From contig NZ_MTQD01000001.1 of NCBI RefSeq assembly GCF_001974875.1, positions 124,001-188,000 of the forward strand: a stretch of 64,000 bases of DNA, in the 5' to 3' direction. Shown piece by piece: positions 47,214-59,010 of this stretch. The first letter of the stretch is position 1, and every line of letters starts with the position of its first letter. The translations under genes and the position numbers were made by a program. Origin of the DNA: Pseudoalteromonas sp. EB27 (GTDB taxonomy: Bacteria > Pseudomonadota > Gammaproteobacteria > Enterobacterales > Alteromonadaceae). Below the pieces are notes generated by a model. That model ran no database searches and had not been told where the DNA came from. It saw only the letters and a list, made by a program, of their open reading frames with translations.

Positions 47214-48539
47214 CTACCTCCGTTGAAATAACGCCATAGTTTCAATATGCCCTGTATGAGGGAACATATTCATTAGCCCAATTTTATTAAGTTCAAAGCC
47301 AGCTTGTGAAATAATTGCGCTGTCACGGGCTAAAGTAACAGGGTCACAAGAGACATATAAAATAGTTTTAAACTGCTTTAAAGATAATTGCTCTAATACA
47401 GCTATTGCACCAGTCCTAGAAGGATCGAGTACAAGCACATCTAAGTTTTTACTAAACCATGGGGCGCTCTGTATGCTTTGCGTTAAATCAAAGCAATGAA
47501 ACTGCGCATTGGTAATAGAGTTAGTTTGCGCATTTTGAGCAGCCATTGCAACCGCTGAAGTCACACCTTCTACGCCAATTACAGATTTTGCTTGTTTTGC
47601 CAACACTAATGAAAAATTACCAATGCCACAAAATAAATCCAATAAATTTTCATCACCTTTTAAATCAAGCCAATTTGCGGCTTGCTTTAACATAGCTTCG
47701 TTAACTTGCGCATTTACCTGGATAAAATTACCTAAACCAAATTCAAATTTTAGATCAAACTCTTTAAGATAATAAAACGGCATGGCTAAGTGTGAATGCT
47801 CAATTACATCGCTCTCGCTTTGCCATACAACTTCAAACTGTTGGCTTTTTGTTATGTGCTCAACCAAAGCCTTTGTATCATCGTTAATTGCTTTAGTGTG
47901 ACGAATAACAACAAAGTTTTTATCATCGCTTTGGCATAACTGTAAATGGCTTATACTGTGTAGCGCTTTGTGTTGATTAATTAAACCGTCAAAAAGTGTA
48001 AAAACATCCGCAAATACTTCATCAAGTACTGCACATTTATTAATACTCACAATATTTTTTGAACCACTGGCTCTATAACCCACACGCATTTTTTTAGCTG
48101 CTTTATCAAACATAACGGCTATGCGGGCGCTGCGCCTGTAATGCACAGACTTACTTAATAATGGAGCTTGCCAGTTTAAGCTGTTTAATTTAGCAAACTT
48201 ACTAAATAACTGAGTAACTGCAGTTTGTTTTTCTACAACTTGTTGGCTTATTTCTAAATGCTGTAATTGGCAACCACCACACTGATTATAGTGCTCACAA
48301 AAAGCGTCTACTCTTGATTCACTCGCTTTAATAACTTTAATTACTTTTGCACTGCTGTATTTAGCTTTATCTTCAACGAGCGTCGCTTTAACTGTTTCAT
48401 TTGGTAATGCACCGCTTACAAAACATACTTTATTATTATGCTTCGCAATACCACGCCCTTGATGATCCATTCCCGTTATATTTAATTCTAATGTTTGTTG
48501 CTTAAGCGGTTTTTTTTTCGCTTTAAAAATTTGCGCCAT
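47214..48539 (-). CDS. rlmD: 23S rRNA (uracil-1939-C5)-methyltransferase RlmD
   Basis: This S-adenosylmethionine-dependent enzyme makes m5U1939 in 23S rRNA. The 441-residue protein has an N-terminal TRAM domain (about 15-70), iron-sulfur cluster cysteines (FCEHYNQCGGCQLQH plus a later Cys), the SAM site LDLFCGIGNFSLVLA, and the catalytic Cys in YVSCDPVTLARD. It is first of the rlmD-relA-mazG-pyrG group and divergent from barA. Confidence 0.95.
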   Translation of the reverse strand: MAQIFKAKKKPLKQQTLELNITGMDHQGRGIAKHNNKVCFVSGALPNETVKATLVEDKAKYSSAKVIKVIKASESRVDAFCEHYNQCGGCQLQHLEISQQVVEKQTAVTQLFSKFAKLNSLNWQAPLLSKSVHYRRSARIAVMFDKAAKKMRVGYRASGSKNIVSINKCAVLDEVFADVFTLFDGLINQHKALHSISHLQLCQSDDKNFVVIRHTKAINDDTKALVEHITKSQQFEVVWQSESDVIEHSHLAMPFYYLKEFDLKFEFGLGNFIQVNAQVNEAMLKQAANWLDLKGDENLLDLFCGIGNFSLVLAKQAKSVIGVEGVTSAVAMAAQNAQTNSITNAQFHCFDLTQSIQSAPWFSKNLDVLVLDPSRTGAIAVLEQLSLKQFKTILYVSCDPVTLARDSAIISQAGFELNKIGLMNMFPHTGHIETMALFQRR

Positions 48540-48648
48540 TAGGCATTACCTTCAGTTTATTTATGAAGCACCTATATTTAGATGCTTTAGAATGCGTGTT
48601 GAACCGTATATACTCAAATCATACTAATAACGATAAAACGCTCCCATT

Positions 48649-51423
48649 ATGACCAAATTAGGCTTACGCGATTCTGTTTTAACACTGACCCTGATCCCAA
48701 CGGTGATCATAGGATTACTACTTGGTGGCTATTTTACAATAAATCGTTACATTGAGCTTGATGAAATTTTATATCAGCAAGGTACTACTATTTCTGAGCC
48801 CCTTGCTATTGCGCTTGAGCAGCCCATGCTCGAAAAAAACAAACAGCTATTGAATCGCCTTATAAGCTACACGCATAACAAGCACTCCCCTACAATTAAG
48901 TCGATTGCTATTTTTGATAAAAATAATGCGCTATTAATGACCAGTAATTATCACCGCTCATTTGAAAAGTTAATTAATCAAAAAACGCTCATAAATTTAA
49001 AAACGACCCGTGTGCAAAAGTCAGATGAGCTTGTTACATTCTTCACGCCCATTATTAACCATACAAGTCACGACTCTAAATGGGATCCATCGGCTTTTCA
49101 GTCATCTCTGGGCACCGTTATTATACAGCTAAACAAAGACCAAGCAGTTATAGGGCAGCAACGTGCTTTATTAATTAGCGGTATTGTAATTATTTTATCA
49201 TTGGTATTTGCAGCAATTTTAGCTTTAAGGTTAAGCCGCATGTTTATGACGCCGCTTAATAAGTTAGTACTTGCAACCGACAAGTTAGTCGAAGGTAAAA
49301 GAAGTACTGGCCTTAACGACAACATGATAGGTGAATTTGAGCTATTGCGAGAAGGCTTAAACACCATTGCTCACACTATGGTGATGCAAAAAGATGAAAT
49401 GCAAAAAAATATTGATCAAGCAACTAGCGACTACCGCGAAACACTAGAGCAATACGAAACTTCAAATATAGAGCTCTCGTTTGCAAAAAAAGAAGCTCAA
49501 GATGCTAACCGCGTAAAATCAGACTTTTTAGCTAAAATGAGCCACGAACTTCGTACTCCGTTAAATGGTGTTATTGGATTTACACGCCAGCTTTATAAAA
49601 CACCACTAAACAAGCATCAAAAAGATTATCTCGACACTATTATGCTATCAGCAAATAGTTTAATGACTATTATTAGCGACATTCTAGACTTCTCCAAACT
49701 AGAAGCGGGTGCAATGGAACTTGAGTCGATTCAGTTTCAACTTCGTGATGCAGTAAATGAAGTGATGACGCTACTAGCTCCTAGCGCACACGATAAGCAA
49801 TTAGAGCTATCCATTTACATTAACCAACAAGTACCGGATGACTTAACGGGCGATCCCACTCGCTTTAAACAAGTGCTGATAAACCTATTAAGTAATGCGA
49901 TTAAATTTACTGAAAAAGGCTCTATTAAGGTCGATATAAGCCATCGGTTACTCGACGACGAACGCACTTCTTTACTTGTGTCAGTAACAGATACTGGCGT
50001 GGGTATACCTATGGATAAGCAAGACTCTTTATTTACTCCATTTGGGCAAGCAGACTCAAGCATTACACGTAAGTTTGGTGGTACAGGTCTTGGTCTTATT
50101 ATTACCAAACATATTGTTGAAGCGATGAGTGGCCGCATAACACTAAATTCTGCGCCAGGTAACGGTACCTGTTTTACATTTAATAGTGTGTTTAGTTTGC
50201 CAAATCATGTATTTACTAACGACTTACCGACTAAATCGCTCATTGGTAAACGTATTTTGTATTTAGAGCCACACGAGCATACACATCACGCTGTACTTTC
50301 GTTATTAACTCAGTGGGAATCAAGCGTGACGGCATGTTTTAACGAGACTAGCTTTTTAGACGCTATAAAAAATACTGAACATAAATATGATGTTTGCTTA
50401 ATTGGCCACATGGCATCAGTTGATGATATGCAGCAACTAAAAAGCTATGTAAAAGCCGTGCGTGAATCTACTGATTACTTATATTTAATGCTTAATACTG
50501 TATCGCACAATATGCGAGAAGCCTTTATAGGTAGCGGTGCTGATGCGTGTTTAAGTAAACCACTTAATCACCGTAAGTTATGTGAAGTACTTGCCGCACC
50601 TTACAGGCTTGACCACCCTACTCATAATATTGAACAAAACGATCAAGCTTTGCTGCCGTTAAAGGTATTGGTTGTTGATGATAACGATGCCAACTTAAAA
50701 CTTCTCCATACTTTATTAAGTGAACAAATTGAAGTAATAGAAACGGCTCATAATGGTTCACAAGCATACAGCTTAAGTAAAAGTCATAAATACGACATAA
50801 TTTTTATGGATATACAAATGCCAATTATGGACGGTATAACCGCATGCAAGCTTATTCGCGAATCATCACTTAATGAAGATACACCAATTATAGCTGTAAC
50901 GGCACATGCCCTTCAAAGCGAAAAAGAGCAACTACTAAAAGATGGCTTTAAAGGCTATTTAACTAAGCCGATTGATGAAGATATGCTTAAACAAATTATT
51001 AGCGACCATAGTCCACAGACCCCGGTTAATCGTGATAAAGCAAAAACAGATACACCGCAAAGCCCTGCACCATTTCAAAGTAGTCGAATTGATTGGGCAC
51101 AAGCCCTGCAGCGTGCTGGCGGAAAGAACGAGTTAGCGCTAGAGATGCTTAATATGCTACTTCTAAGCGTCCCTGAAACTCTTACATTGCTTGCTAAAGC
51201 GATAGAGGGTAACGATTGTCAGCAAGTCTTAAGTATTGTCCACAAGTTTCATGGCGCATGTTGCTACACTGGTGTACCAAAACTTAAATCACTCGCAGAA
51301 ACAATTGAAACATCACTTAAAAATAAATGCTTGTTAGAGAATATTGAACCTGAATTATTTGAGTTACAGGACGAGCTTGAAAACCTACTTGCAGATGCAA
51401 GTGTGACCGAACTACAAAGGTAA
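48649..51423 (+). CDS. barA: Hybrid sensor histidine kinase BarA
   Basis: This is the membrane sensor kinase of the BarA-UvrY system, which controls carbon storage, motility and biofilm through Csr RNAs. The 924-residue protein has a first membrane helix (about 8-30), a periplasmic domain, a second helix (about 172-195), a HAMP, a coiled region, and a kinase core with phospho-His near 298 (MSHELRTPLNGVIGF). N, G1 and G2 boxes follow (LINLLSNAIKFT, DTGVGIP, GTGLGL). Next come a degenerate receiver without Asp (about 530-640), an intact receiver with Asp near 721 (IIFMDIQMPIMDG), and an HPt domain with His865 (VHKFHGACC). The degenerate middle receiver is usual for BarA. It is divergent from rlmD, as in E. 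coli. Confidence 0.95.
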   Translation: MTKLGLRDSVLTLTLIPTVIIGLLLGGYFTINRYIELDEILYQQGTTISEPLAIALEQPMLEKNKQLLNRLISYTHNKHSPTIKSIAIFDKNNALLMTSNYHRSFEKLINQKTLINLKTTRVQKSDELVTFFTPIINHTSHDSKWDPSAFQSSLGTVIIQLNKDQAVIGQQRALLISGIVIILSLVFAAILALRLSRMFMTPLNKLVLATDKLVEGKRSTGLNDNMIGEFELLREGLNTIAHTMVMQKDEMQKNIDQATSDYRETLEQYETSNIELSFAKKEAQDANRVKSDFLAKMSHELRTPLNGVIGFTRQLYKTPLNKHQKDYLDTIMLSANSLMTIISDILDFSKLEAGAMELESIQFQLRDAVNEVMTLLAPSAHDKQLELSIYINQQVPDDLTGDPTRFKQVLINLLSNAIKFTEKGSIKVDISHRLLDDERTSLLVSVTDTGVGIPMDKQDSLFTPFGQADSSITRKFGGTGLGLIITKHIVEAMSGRITLNSAPGNGTCFTFNSVFSLPNHVFTNDLPTKSLIGKRILYLEPHEHTHHAVLSLLTQWESSVTACFNETSFLDAIKNTEHKYDVCLIGHMASVDDMQQLKSYVKAVRESTDYLYLMLNTVSHNMREAFIGSGADACLSKPLNHRKLCEVLAAPYRLDHPTHNIEQNDQALLPLKVLVVDDNDANLKLLHTLLSEQIEVIETAHNGSQAYSLSKSHKYDIIFMDIQMPIMDGITACKLIRESSLNEDTPIIAVTAHALQSEKEQLLKDGFKGYLTKPIDEDMLKQIISDHSPQTPVNRDKAKTDTPQSPAPFQSSRIDWAQALQRAGGKNELALEMLNMLLLSVPETLTLLAKAIEGNDCQQVLSIVHKFHGACCYTGVPKLKSLAETIETSLKNKCLLENIEPELFELQDELENLLADASVTELQR

Positions 51424-51442
51424 GGTTTTATTTTAGATACAA

Positions 51443-51468
51443 AAAAACGCGGTATTTACCGCGTTTTT
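51443..51468. terminator. Bidirectional terminator between barA and pdxJ
   Basis: AAAAACGCGGTA and TACCGCGTTTTT form a long stem with a minimal loop, with an A-run on the left and a T-run on the right, so it can end both convergent transcripts. Confidence 0.85.
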
Positions 51469-51502
51469 AATTAAGCTATTTAAATACTTATCTAAGTTCG
51501 TA

Positions 51503-52234
51503 TTACATTCTTGCTTCAATCATTAAGCGTTTCATGTCGCGTACGGCTTTATCGAGTCCATCTATTGCTGCACGAGCAATAATAGCGTGGCCAATATTTA
51601 GCTCGTAAATCTCAGACATTGCGGCAATGGGTTTAACGTTATGATAATGAAGGCCATGGCCAGCGTTAACAATCAAGCCTAAGCTTGCTGCGTATTTAAC
51701 ACCTTCACGAATATGCTCTAACTCTTTGTGTAAATCAGTATCATTTGTTGCATCAGCGTACGCGCCTGTGTGTATTTCTACATAAGGAGCACCACATTCT
51801 TTAGCTGCATCTAATTGGGCTTTATCTGCATCAATAAATAGCGATACTTTAATACCTGCATCGGTAAGCGTTTTTGTTGCGGCTTTAATTTTATCTATAT
51901 TACCCGCTACATCTAAGCCGCCCTCGGTGGTTAACTCTTCGCGCTTTTCAGGTACTAAACACACGTACTCAGGTTTTACTTCAAGTGCTATTTTTATCAT
52001 TTCATCGGTAACAGCGGTTTCAAGATTCATGCGAGTTTGGATAGTTTTAGCCATCACATAAACGTCGCGATCTTGAATATGGCGTCTGTCTTCACGTAAG
52101 TGAATCGTAATACCGTCTGCGCCTGCATGCTCTGCTACACTGGCTGCATGGGCTGGATCTGGGTAACTTGTTCCACGCGCTTGGCGAAGTGTTGCAATAT
52201 GATCTACGTTTACACCCAAAAGAATATCTTTCAT
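51503..52234 (-). CDS. pdxJ: Pyridoxine 5'-phosphate synthase
   Basis: This enzyme condenses 1-deoxyxylulose 5-phosphate with 3-amino-2-oxopropyl phosphate, the last ring-forming step of vitamin B6 synthesis. From the ATG at 52234 (AGGTAAG upstream) the protein is 243 residues and starts [20 protein letters not shown], as in the family. It also shows [20 protein letters not shown], the active-site VSLFIDAD and [13 protein letters not shown] longer frame would overlap recO and is not needed. It is last in the lepA-lepB-rnc-era-recO-pdxJ run. Confidence 0.96.
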   Translation of the reverse strand: MKDILLGVNVDHIATLRQARGTSYPDPAHAASVAEHAGADGITIHLREDRRHIQDRDVYVMAKTIQTRMNLETAVTDEMIKIALEVKPEYVCLVPEKREELTTEGGLDVAGNIDKIKAATKTLTDAGIKVSLFIDADKAQLDAAKECGAPYVEIHTGAYADATNDTDLHKELEHIREGVKYAASLGLIVNAGHGLHYHNVKPIAAMSEIYELNIGHAIIARAAIDGLDKAVRDMKRLMIEARM

Positions 52235-52256
52235 TTTCTTACCTGTAAAATTACGT

Positions 52257-52949
52257 TTATTGAGAGGCCATAAATAGCTCACGGCTTTTTAATGGTTTAC
52301 TACCTAATAAGGGTTTTAATAAATAGCGGCTTAATTGCTTTGCCATATATAGCACATCACTTTGGCTAAAGTCATGATTTGCTATGGCGTTGAGTTGTTT
52401 GCCACTAAATCCAGAACGCGTATCTTCTTGTACTAAAAAACCAAGTTCGGGGAAATAACTATACGTCTGCTTTTCATCAATTGGTTCACCATTGGCATCA
52501 AAACTAAAATCCACACCATAACCGAGTAATTCCAATAATTGAAATTCGTACGAGCGAAGTACTTCTTGTAAATTAGCTCCGCTGTTTAGGTTTCCTAGGT
52601 GGGATTTATATAGCTCAAATACTTGTTCAATTGGCTCATTAACAGGAACGATGCGGTTAGTCAGCTCATTTAAATAAAAACCACAATAAAGCTCATCACC
52701 TTTTAAAAAGTGCGAATTACCATGCAGTTCAAACTTATTGATGTATTTTAAATCGTACTTGCCACTGTAATTAACAAGGAGTGCCTGAAACGGCTGAAGT
52801 TGTGCTTTATGCTTAGTGGCCTGGCGACCACTAATTCGGGCCAGCATTCTTAACTGACCAACGCCTTCTACAAGCATATCTAACATTACTTGGGAGTCAC
52901 TATAAGGACGCCGATGTAATAAATACGCGGTGTAGAAGTCGCTATCCAT
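52257..52949 (-). CDS. recO: DNA repair protein RecO
   Basis: This is a recombination mediator that helps load RecA with RecR. The 230-residue protein has an N-terminal OB fold ([40 protein letters not shown]) and a helical C-terminal domain ([30 protein letters not shown]). It lies 20 nt after era and 22 nt before pdxJ, the normal order. Confidence 0.93.
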   Translation of the reverse strand: MDSDFYTAYLLHRRPYSDSQVMLDMLVEGVGQLRMLARISGRQATKHKAQLQPFQALLVNYSGKYDLKYINKFELHGNSHFLKGDELYCGFYLNELTNRIVPVNEPIEQVFELYKSHLGNLNSGANLQEVLRSYEFQLLELLGYGVDFSFDANGEPIDEKQTYSYFPELGFLVQEDTRSGFSGKQLNAIANHDFSQSDVLYMAKQLSRYLLKPLLGSKPLKSRELFMASQ

Positions 52950-52969
52950 TCACTAAGCTACTGCTTGGT

Positions 52970-53902
52970 TTAGTCTTCACTGTAACCTAAGCTTCTTAGT
53001 GCACGTTCATCATCAGCCCAACCCGACTTAACTTTAACCCAAAGTTCTAAAAACACTTTGTTATCAAGCATTTCTTCTATGTCTTTACGGGCTTCACGGC
53101 CAATGGTTTTTAGCTTTTCGCCTTTATTACCAATAACCATGCGTTTTTGTGTTTCGCGCTCAACAAGAATTAACCCATTTATGTGCCAAATACCGTTGTC
53201 TTGCCATTTAAACTGCTCAATTTCAACAGTCACAGAATACGGTAGTTCTTCACCCATAAAACGCATTAGCTTTTCACGGATGACTTCAGCTGCCATAAAG
53301 CGCATCGAACGGTCAGTTACGTAATCTTCAGGGAAGTAAAATTCGCAAGGAGGTAAGCGCTTAGTTACTTCTTCTTTAATTAAATCAACGTTTTTACCTT
53401 GCGTTGCCGATACTGGCATAATTCCAACAAAATCAAACTTGTCACTTAACCACTTCATATGAGGCAATACAAGATCACGGTCTTTAACTTGGTCAATTTT
53501 ATTAATAACTAATAATACCGGCTTACCACTTTGCGATACTTTATTAAGTACCATATCGTCATCAGCATTCCAATGAGTGCCTTCAACAACAAAAATAATA
53601 AGCTCCACATCGCCAATAGAACTAGACGCTGCTCGGTTCATTAGACGGTTAATAGCACGCTTTTCTTCAACGTGTAGACCCGGTGTATCTATGTATACCG
53701 CTTGGTGTTTATCTACAGTATGAATACCCATAATACGGTGACGTGTAGTTTGTGGTTTACGTGAGGTAATACTCACTTTTTGCTCAATGATTTCATTAAG
53801 CAAAGTCGATTTACCTACGTTTGGTCGACCGACAATCGCAACCATTCCACAAAATGTATCTACATCACGTTCATGAGGTTGTATTAAGGTATCAAGGTTC
53901 AT
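52970..53902 (-). CDS. era: GTPase Era
   Basis: This is an essential GTPase in 16S rRNA maturation and 30S assembly. The 310-residue protein has G1 [10 protein letters not shown]3 DTPG, G4 NKID, and a C-terminal KH domain ([32 protein letters not shown]). Its start overlaps the rnc end by 11 nt, so the two are translationally coupled. Confidence 0.97.
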   Translation of the reverse strand: MNLDTLIQPHERDVDTFCGMVAIVGRPNVGKSTLLNEIIEQKVSITSRKPQTTRHRIMGIHTVDKHQAVYIDTPGLHVEEKRAINRLMNRAASSSIGDVELIIFVVEGTHWNADDDMVLNKVSQSGKPVLLVINKIDQVKDRDLVLPHMKWLSDKFDFVGIMPVSATQGKNVDLIKEEVTKRLPPCEFYFPEDYVTDRSMRFMAAEVIREKLMRFMGEELPYSVTVEIEQFKWQDNGIWHINGLILVERETQKRMVIGNKGEKLKTIGREARKDIEEMLDNKVFLELWVKVKSGWADDERALRSLGYSED

Positions 53903-54569
53903 TTTTAAGTATCTTCAATGCTTTTTCGGCAGCTTTTTGTTCGGCCTTACGGCGCGAGCTACCAACAGAAATTATGCTATCCATTCCATCAACAATACAT
54001 TCGACCGTGAATGTTTGATTGTGTGCTTGGCCTTTAGTATCAACAACCGTGTAGCCCGGTAACGATAATTTACGAGCTTGCAAATACTCTTGCAGCAGGG
54101 TTTTAGGATCTTTCTGGTTAAGCCCTGGTGAAATAGCATCCAAACGTGATTGGTACCACGCCAATATAAGATCGCCACAACTGTCGATACCTGAATCTAA
54201 AAATGCAGCGCCTATAATAGCTTCTACTGCATCAGCAAGCGTTGACTCGCGACGGAATCCGCCACTTTTAAGCTCACCCGGCCCTAGGCGTAAATAATCG
54301 CCTAGACCAAATTCAAGACCAAACTCGGCAAGTGTTTGACCACGCACAAGTGTTGAACGCATGCGGCTTAAATCGCCTTCACGCGCTTTAGGAAATTTGG
54401 CATAAAGTGCATTGGCAATCACAAAGCTTAAAATTGAGTCGCCTAAAAATTCTAGTCGCTCATTATGTTGGCCTTTGTGGCTGCGGTGCGTCATTGCTTG
54501 CTCAAGTAAACCTTGATCAGCGAATTCATAGCCAATTTTTTTATATAATTCTGTTACATTTTTTTTCAT
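53892..54569 (-). CDS. rnc: Ribonuclease III
   Basis: This enzyme cleaves double-stranded RNA in rRNA processing and mRNA control. The 225-residue protein has the nuclease signature [17 protein letters not shown], the second acidic site [16 protein letters not shown], and a C-terminal double-stranded RNA-binding domain ([34 protein letters not shown]). It is 2 nt after lepB and overlaps era. Confidence 0.97.
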   Translation of the reverse strand: MKKNVTELYKKIGYEFADQGLLEQAMTHRSHKGQHNERLEFLGDSILSFVIANALYAKFPKAREGDLSRMRSTLVRGQTLAEFGLEFGLGDYLRLGPGELKSGGFRRESTLADAVEAIIGAAFLDSGIDSCGDLILAWYQSRLDAISPGLNQKDPKTLLQEYLQARKLSLPGYTVVDTKGQAHNQTFTVECIVDGMDSIISVGSSRRKAEQKAAEKALKILKNEP

Positions 54570-54571
54570 CG

Positions 54572-55507
54572 TTACTGAATATTACCTAGGCGTTCAAAGC
54601 GAACACCAGTTGGAACCCATCCTGGTAAAATATCATCAGGGCCATTCTCAAATTCAAAACTCATCCATATAAAGACAGCTTTACCCACCAAGTTTTCTTT
54701 TGGTACAAAGCCCCAAAAGCGACCATCTTGGCTGTTGTCGCGGTTATCACCCATCATAAAATAATGATCAGCAGGAACAGTCCATTCATCAGAAGGTGTG
54801 CCCGGTTGCTGATAGTAACGCCCTTTTCTCTCAGGCGCTTGTGGGTTGATTAATATATCATGCGTAACTGTTGTTAAATTTTCATTCACACGAGCTAGAG
54901 GCATTGGGCCTTGTTTAAATTCGTTATCATTAATTAGTTTAAAATCAATTTTATTGAATTCATTACATAAAAGCTCACCCTGTTGGGTTTCGCCTTCTTT
55001 ACAGTTTGGTTGAATATATAAACGTTTATCACGATAAACAATTTTATCGCCAGGTAAACCAATCGTACGTTTAATATAGTCAACACTTTCATCTAAAGGG
55101 TATTTAAAAACAACAATATCACCACGTTCAGGTTCACCAATATCAACTAATTGAGTACGCCAAACTGGGTCTTTTATTCCATATGAATACTTTTGTACTA
55201 AAATAAAGTCACCTACTAACAGTGTAGGCATCATTGAACCAGATGGAATTTGAAACGGTTCAAAAATAAATGATCTAAAAATAGTAATTGCTGCAATCAT
55301 CGGAAAAATCGACTTTGCTGTTTCTGTTAGTACTGGTTCTGGTGCAATTAATGCCGCAGTTTCTTCATCTAACGGAGCTCCAGCAGACGTTTGCGCTATC
55401 GCTAAACGCTCCTGTCTTTTAGGTGCATACATTAAGTGATCTATTAACCATATTAAGCCTGAGCCTAAGGTTAATAGCACCAATAAAACTGAAAAATAAC
55501 CAGCCAT
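54572..55507 (-). CDS. lepB: Signal peptidase I
   Basis: This inner membrane serine protease removes Sec and Tat signal peptides. The 311-residue protein has two N-terminal membrane segments (about 4-24 and 66-84) and the catalytic dyad Ser91 ([11 protein letters not shown]) and Lys146 ([14 protein letters not shown]), close to E. coli numbering, plus the box [16 protein letters not shown]. It lies 16 nt after lepA. Confidence 0.97.
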   Translation of the reverse strand: MAGYFSVLLVLLTLGSGLIWLIDHLMYAPKRQERLAIAQTSAGAPLDEETAALIAPEPVLTETAKSIFPMIAAITIFRSFIFEPFQIPSGSMMPTLLVGDFILVQKYSYGIKDPVWRTQLVDIGEPERGDIVVFKYPLDESVDYIKRTIGLPGDKIVYRDKRLYIQPNCKEGETQQGELLCNEFNKIDFKLINDNEFKQGPMPLARVNENLTTVTHDILINPQAPERKGRYYQQPGTPSDEWTVPADHYFMMGDNRDNSQDGRFWGFVPKENLVGKAVFIWMSFEFENGPDDILPGWVPTGVRFERLGNIQ

Positions 55508-55523
55508 TTATAATCCTTTGTTT

Positions 55524-57311
55524 TTATTTACCAACTTTTAAAATAGCTAAAAACGCTTCTTGAGGCACTTCAACATTACCTACTTGCTTCATACGTTTTT
55601 TACCATCTTTTTGCTTTTTAAGTAGCTTTTTCTTACGACTCACATCGCCACCATAACACTTAGCAATTACGTTTTTACGTAACTGTTTTACCGTAGTACG
55701 TGCAATAACGTGTTGTCCAATCGCTGCTTGAATCGCAATATCAAACATTTGACGTGGAATAAGCTCTTTTAATGCATCAGCTAACTGGCGACCACGAGAC
55801 TGCGCACCATCTCTATGAACAATAATCGCAAGTGCATCAACACGCTCACTATTGATTAAAATATCAACACGCACCATATCTGATGTTTGAAAGTGTTTAA
55901 AGTTATAATCAAGCGATGCAAAACCACGGCTTGTTGATTTTAATTTATCAAAAAAGTCCATTACCACTTCAGCCATAGGTAGCTCGTACGTAACAGCTAC
56001 TTGCTTTCCGTGATAGGTCATTTTTGTTTGGCTACCGCGTTTTTCAATACACAAAGTAATAACATTACCTAAGTATTCTTGTGGTACCAAAATATTAGCT
56101 TCAACAATCGGCTCACGAATTTCTACAATATCGTTTACTGCAGGTAAATCAGACGGGTTATCAATCTGGAATGTACCTTCTTTAGTAACTATCTCATAGA
56201 TTACCGTAGGTGCGGTTGTAATTAAATCAATATCGTATTCACGCTCTAAACGCTCTTGGATGATTTCCATGTGTAGCATACCTAAAAAGCCACAGCGGAA
56301 ACCAAAACCTAGTGCAGTTGAATTCTCTGGTTCAAAGAATAACGACGCATCGTTTAAGCTTAATTTATTAAGTGCATCACGGAACGATTCATACTCATCT
56401 GATGCAATTGGAAACATACCTGCATAAACCTGTGGCTTAATTTTTTGAAAACCAGGTAAACGAAGTGGAGCAGCATTTTTTTGATGAGTAATAGTATCGC
56501 CAACTGGCGCACCATGTATCTCTTTAATGCCAGCAATAACAAACCCTACTTCACCTGTTCTTAAAATACCGGTGTTGGTTTGTTTAGGCGTAAATACACC
56601 TACTTGGTCAGCAGTATGTATATGCTCGTTCGACATTATTTTTATTTTGTCGCCTGTGCGTAATTCACCGTGCTTAATACGCACAAGTGATACAACACCT
56701 TGGTATGGGTCAAACCAAGAATCGATAATAAGCGCTTGTAGAGGTGCGTCTTTGTCGCCTACTGGCGACGGAACATCTCTAACAATCATTTCGAGTACTT
56801 CGGCAATACCTACACCCGTTTTAGCGCTACATTGCACTGCATCAAGGGCATCAATACCAATAATTTCTTCAATTTCTTCTGCAACGCGCAAAGGATCTGC
56901 TTGCGGTAAATCGATTTTGTTAAGTACTGGAATTACTTCTAATTCCATTTCAATAGCGGTGTAACAGTTAGCTAATGTTTGTGCTTCAACGCCTTGGCCT
57001 GCATCAACAACGAGTAGCGCACCTTCACATGCGGCTAAAGAACGCGATACTTCATACGTAAAATCAACGTGCCCTGGAGTATCGATGAAATTAAGTTGAT
57101 AAGTTTCGCCATCGTTCGCTTTGTAATTCAACGTTACACTTTGCGCTTTAATGGTAATACCACGTTCGCGCTCAATATCCATTGAATCCAAAACTTGTTT
57201 TTGCATTTCACGGTCGGTTAAACCGCCACAAACTTGGATCAAACGATCTGAAAGGGTCGATTTACCATGGTCAATATGGGCGATGATCGAAAAATTACGG
57301 ATATGCTTCAT
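55524..57311 (-). CDS. lepA: Elongation factor 4 (LepA)
   Basis: This is a ribosomal GTPase acting in translation initiation or back-translocation. The 595-residue protein shows G1 [13 protein letters not shown]2 [11 protein letters not shown]3 DTPGHVDF, G4 NKIDLP, and the LepA-specific C-terminal domain ending [20 protein letters not shown]. It starts the lepA-pdxJ gene run. The 275 bp upstream gap to rseC is AT-rich and shows no recognisable gene or terminator. Confidence 0.97.
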   Translation of the reverse strand: MKHIRNFSIIAHIDHGKSTLSDRLIQVCGGLTDREMQKQVLDSMDIERERGITIKAQSVTLNYKANDGETYQLNFIDTPGHVDFTYEVSRSLAACEGALLVVDAGQGVEAQTLANCYTAIEMELEVIPVLNKIDLPQADPLRVAEEIEEIIGIDALDAVQCSAKTGVGIAEVLEMIVRDVPSPVGDKDAPLQALIIDSWFDPYQGVVSLVRIKHGELRTGDKIKIMSNEHIHTADQVGVFTPKQTNTGILRTGEVGFVIAGIKEIHGAPVGDTITHQKNAAPLRLPGFQKIKPQVYAGMFPIASDEYESFRDALNKLSLNDASLFFEPENSTALGFGFRCGFLGMLHMEIIQERLEREYDIDLITTAPTVIYEIVTKEGTFQIDNPSDLPAVNDIVEIREPIVEANILVPQEYLGNVITLCIEKRGSQTKMTYHGKQVAVTYELPMAEVVMDFFDKLKSTSRGFASLDYNFKHFQTSDMVRVDILINSERVDALAIIVHRDGAQSRGRQLADALKELIPRQMFDIAIQAAIGQHVIARTTVKQLRKNVIAKCYGGDVSRKKKLLKKQKDGKKRMKQVGNVEVPQEAFLAILKVGK

Positions 57312-57586
57312 AAACTGGATTCTATACTTCTATTTTAATGGACTAAATATGAATACCTAAGTGACTTGAAAATACTTACTTTAGGATGCCATAAGCTCAG
57401 TTTGTAAGTTACAGACTTCACTCACGCTTTTTAAGATCGGTTACAATTATTTTATTTATTAAATAACAATAAGTTATGCTTTCTTAACTTAAATAACCCA
57501 ACTAGATAAAATAATTTTAAAAACCACTATTCCCTGTATTTCCAAGTTACTTTGGTATAAAACGGCAATTTTACATTTAATTGGCG

Positions 57587-58036
57587 TCAATCACCATCTA
57601 TTTGAGTTAAAGGGATACTAATTGGGTGAATTTTTATAACTTTTATATCGTGCTTTAGCGATCTCACGCGAGTTTTAGCTATAAAAAAGCCAGTAACACC
57701 ACCTAAAGCTGCAGCTAAAATTTGCCAAGCTTCGGAAGCCATAAACAATTGCGCTGCAATCAGTGCAAAAACTAAACTTAGAAGGAGCGGAAGCATGTAT
57801 ACCGCAAATGCATGCTTAACGACGTGACTATCGTCAAGTGACAAGGTTACCTTTTGTCCTACTTCAACAGAGGATTCAAATTTATAAGGGAAGGTTTTTT
57901 TTGCAGTGCCAAACAGCTTACCAAACACTTGTGAGCCGCAACGACCATTGCAGCCTTCACATGCTTGTTTTTGTTGTGCTTCTAAATGAGCAATGTGGCC
58001 ATCGAGGGCCACAACAGTGAGGGTTTGTTCAATCAT
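57587..58036 (-). CDS. rseC: Sigma-E regulatory protein RseC
   Basis: This is an inner membrane protein of the RseC/MucC family, a minor positive modulator of sigma-E and linked to Rsx/SoxR reduction. From the ATG at 58036 (AAGGATTG upstream) it is 149 residues, with an N-terminal Cys-rich motif (ACEGCNGRCGSQVFG) and two membrane helices (about 80-120). A longer frame would overlap rseB and lacks conservation. It is the last gene of rpoE-rseABC. Confidence 0.9.
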   Translation of the reverse strand: MIEQTLTVVALDGHIAHLEAQQKQACEGCNGRCGSQVFGKLFGTAKKTFPYKFESSVEVGQKVTLSLDDSHVVKHAFAVYMLPLLLSLVFALIAAQLFMASEAWQILAAALGGVTGFFIAKTRVRSLKHDIKVIKIHPISIPLTQIDGD

Positions 58037-58055
58037 AACAATCCTTACGAATCGT

Positions 58056-59006
58056 TTATAATGCGCGGGTAACTGACTCAGCAATCGCTTTTGCGGTCAT
58101 ACTCGGTACATTACCAACAACCGATACATCAAAATTACCGCCATTATGCACATATACTGTCGTTGCACCAGAGGTTAGTGCACCACTTAATCGCTTACCC
58201 GGCAATGGACGCTGAATAAATACCGAAATTTCAACAAAACCATCAGAGAACAAGTAATAATCTGTTAATTCGTTATTTAAATCGAGCTTATGTCTGTCTG
58301 ATTTTAGTAATTCAAAGCCATCTGGTAACCAACTGATTTGCCAATTAGTAGCAGTACTATCTTCATTTACAAGTGCATCGTTTGGTAACGGCGTTGGAAA
58401 GTTTCGATTGAGCACTTCAAGTAACATACCTGCTGGCTGCTCTGTCACACTAATATGAGTAAGCTGTAACTGCTCTAAAGCTTCACCTTCGTGGTTAACG
58501 TAAGCGGCTTTTAGTAACAACGACGATTCCATATCCAGCCAAATCCAATAATTATATTTATACTCGTCTTTAGATTCTATGCGAACTAGTTGTGCAGCAC
58601 GCCCTGCAATACGACCTTTACCACCTAGTACAAAATCATAGTGCGCGCTTAAGCGATCTATATCTTTAAAAAGTACTTCAGGGATTGGACCAGCTATTGA
58701 ATCTGTTTTTAGGGAATATGGTTCTGACTGAGGTTCAAAATAAGTAACTTGGTTGTCAATACGGACCATTTCAAGCCCAGCACCGTTAAGTAAACTTAAA
58801 TGCTCAAGTTCTGTGTCACCTTGTAAAGCATGCACCCATCGGTAGGGTTCCATTGTTTTACCTTTGACAACCACAAACGAAGCGTCAAAATTACGAGTGT
58901 GAACGGCATTAGCCATTTTTAGTAATAAATCTTTGGCAGGATTTGTGTCGTTGGCAAATGCATTAAAGCTTACTACCAACGACAGAACAAAAGTGATTAC
59001 TTTCAT
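58056..59006 (-). CDS. rseB: Periplasmic sigma-E regulator RseB
   Basis: This protein protects the anti-sigma factor RseA from DegS until it binds misplaced lipopolysaccharide or lipoprotein. The 316-residue protein has a signal peptide ending NAFA, a LolA-like N-terminal domain (TRNFDASFVVVKGKTMEPYR, PYSLKTDSIAGPIPEVL) and a C-terminal MucB domain (WLPDGFELLKSD, FSDGFVEISVFIQ). It lies 4 nt after rseA. Confidence 0.93.
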   Translation of the reverse strand: MKVITFVLSLVVSFNAFANDTNPAKDLLLKMANAVHTRNFDASFVVVKGKTMEPYRWVHALQGDTELEHLSLLNGAGLEMVRIDNQVTYFEPQSEPYSLKTDSIAGPIPEVLFKDIDRLSAHYDFVLGGKGRIAGRAAQLVRIESKDEYKYNYWIWLDMESSLLLKAAYVNHEGEALEQLQLTHISVTEQPAGMLLEVLNRNFPTPLPNDALVNEDSTATNWQISWLPDGFELLKSDRHKLDLNNELTDYYLFSDGFVEISVFIQRPLPGKRLSGALTSGATTVYVHNGGNFDVSVVGNVPSMTAKAIAESVTRAL

Positions 59007-59010
59007 TTAA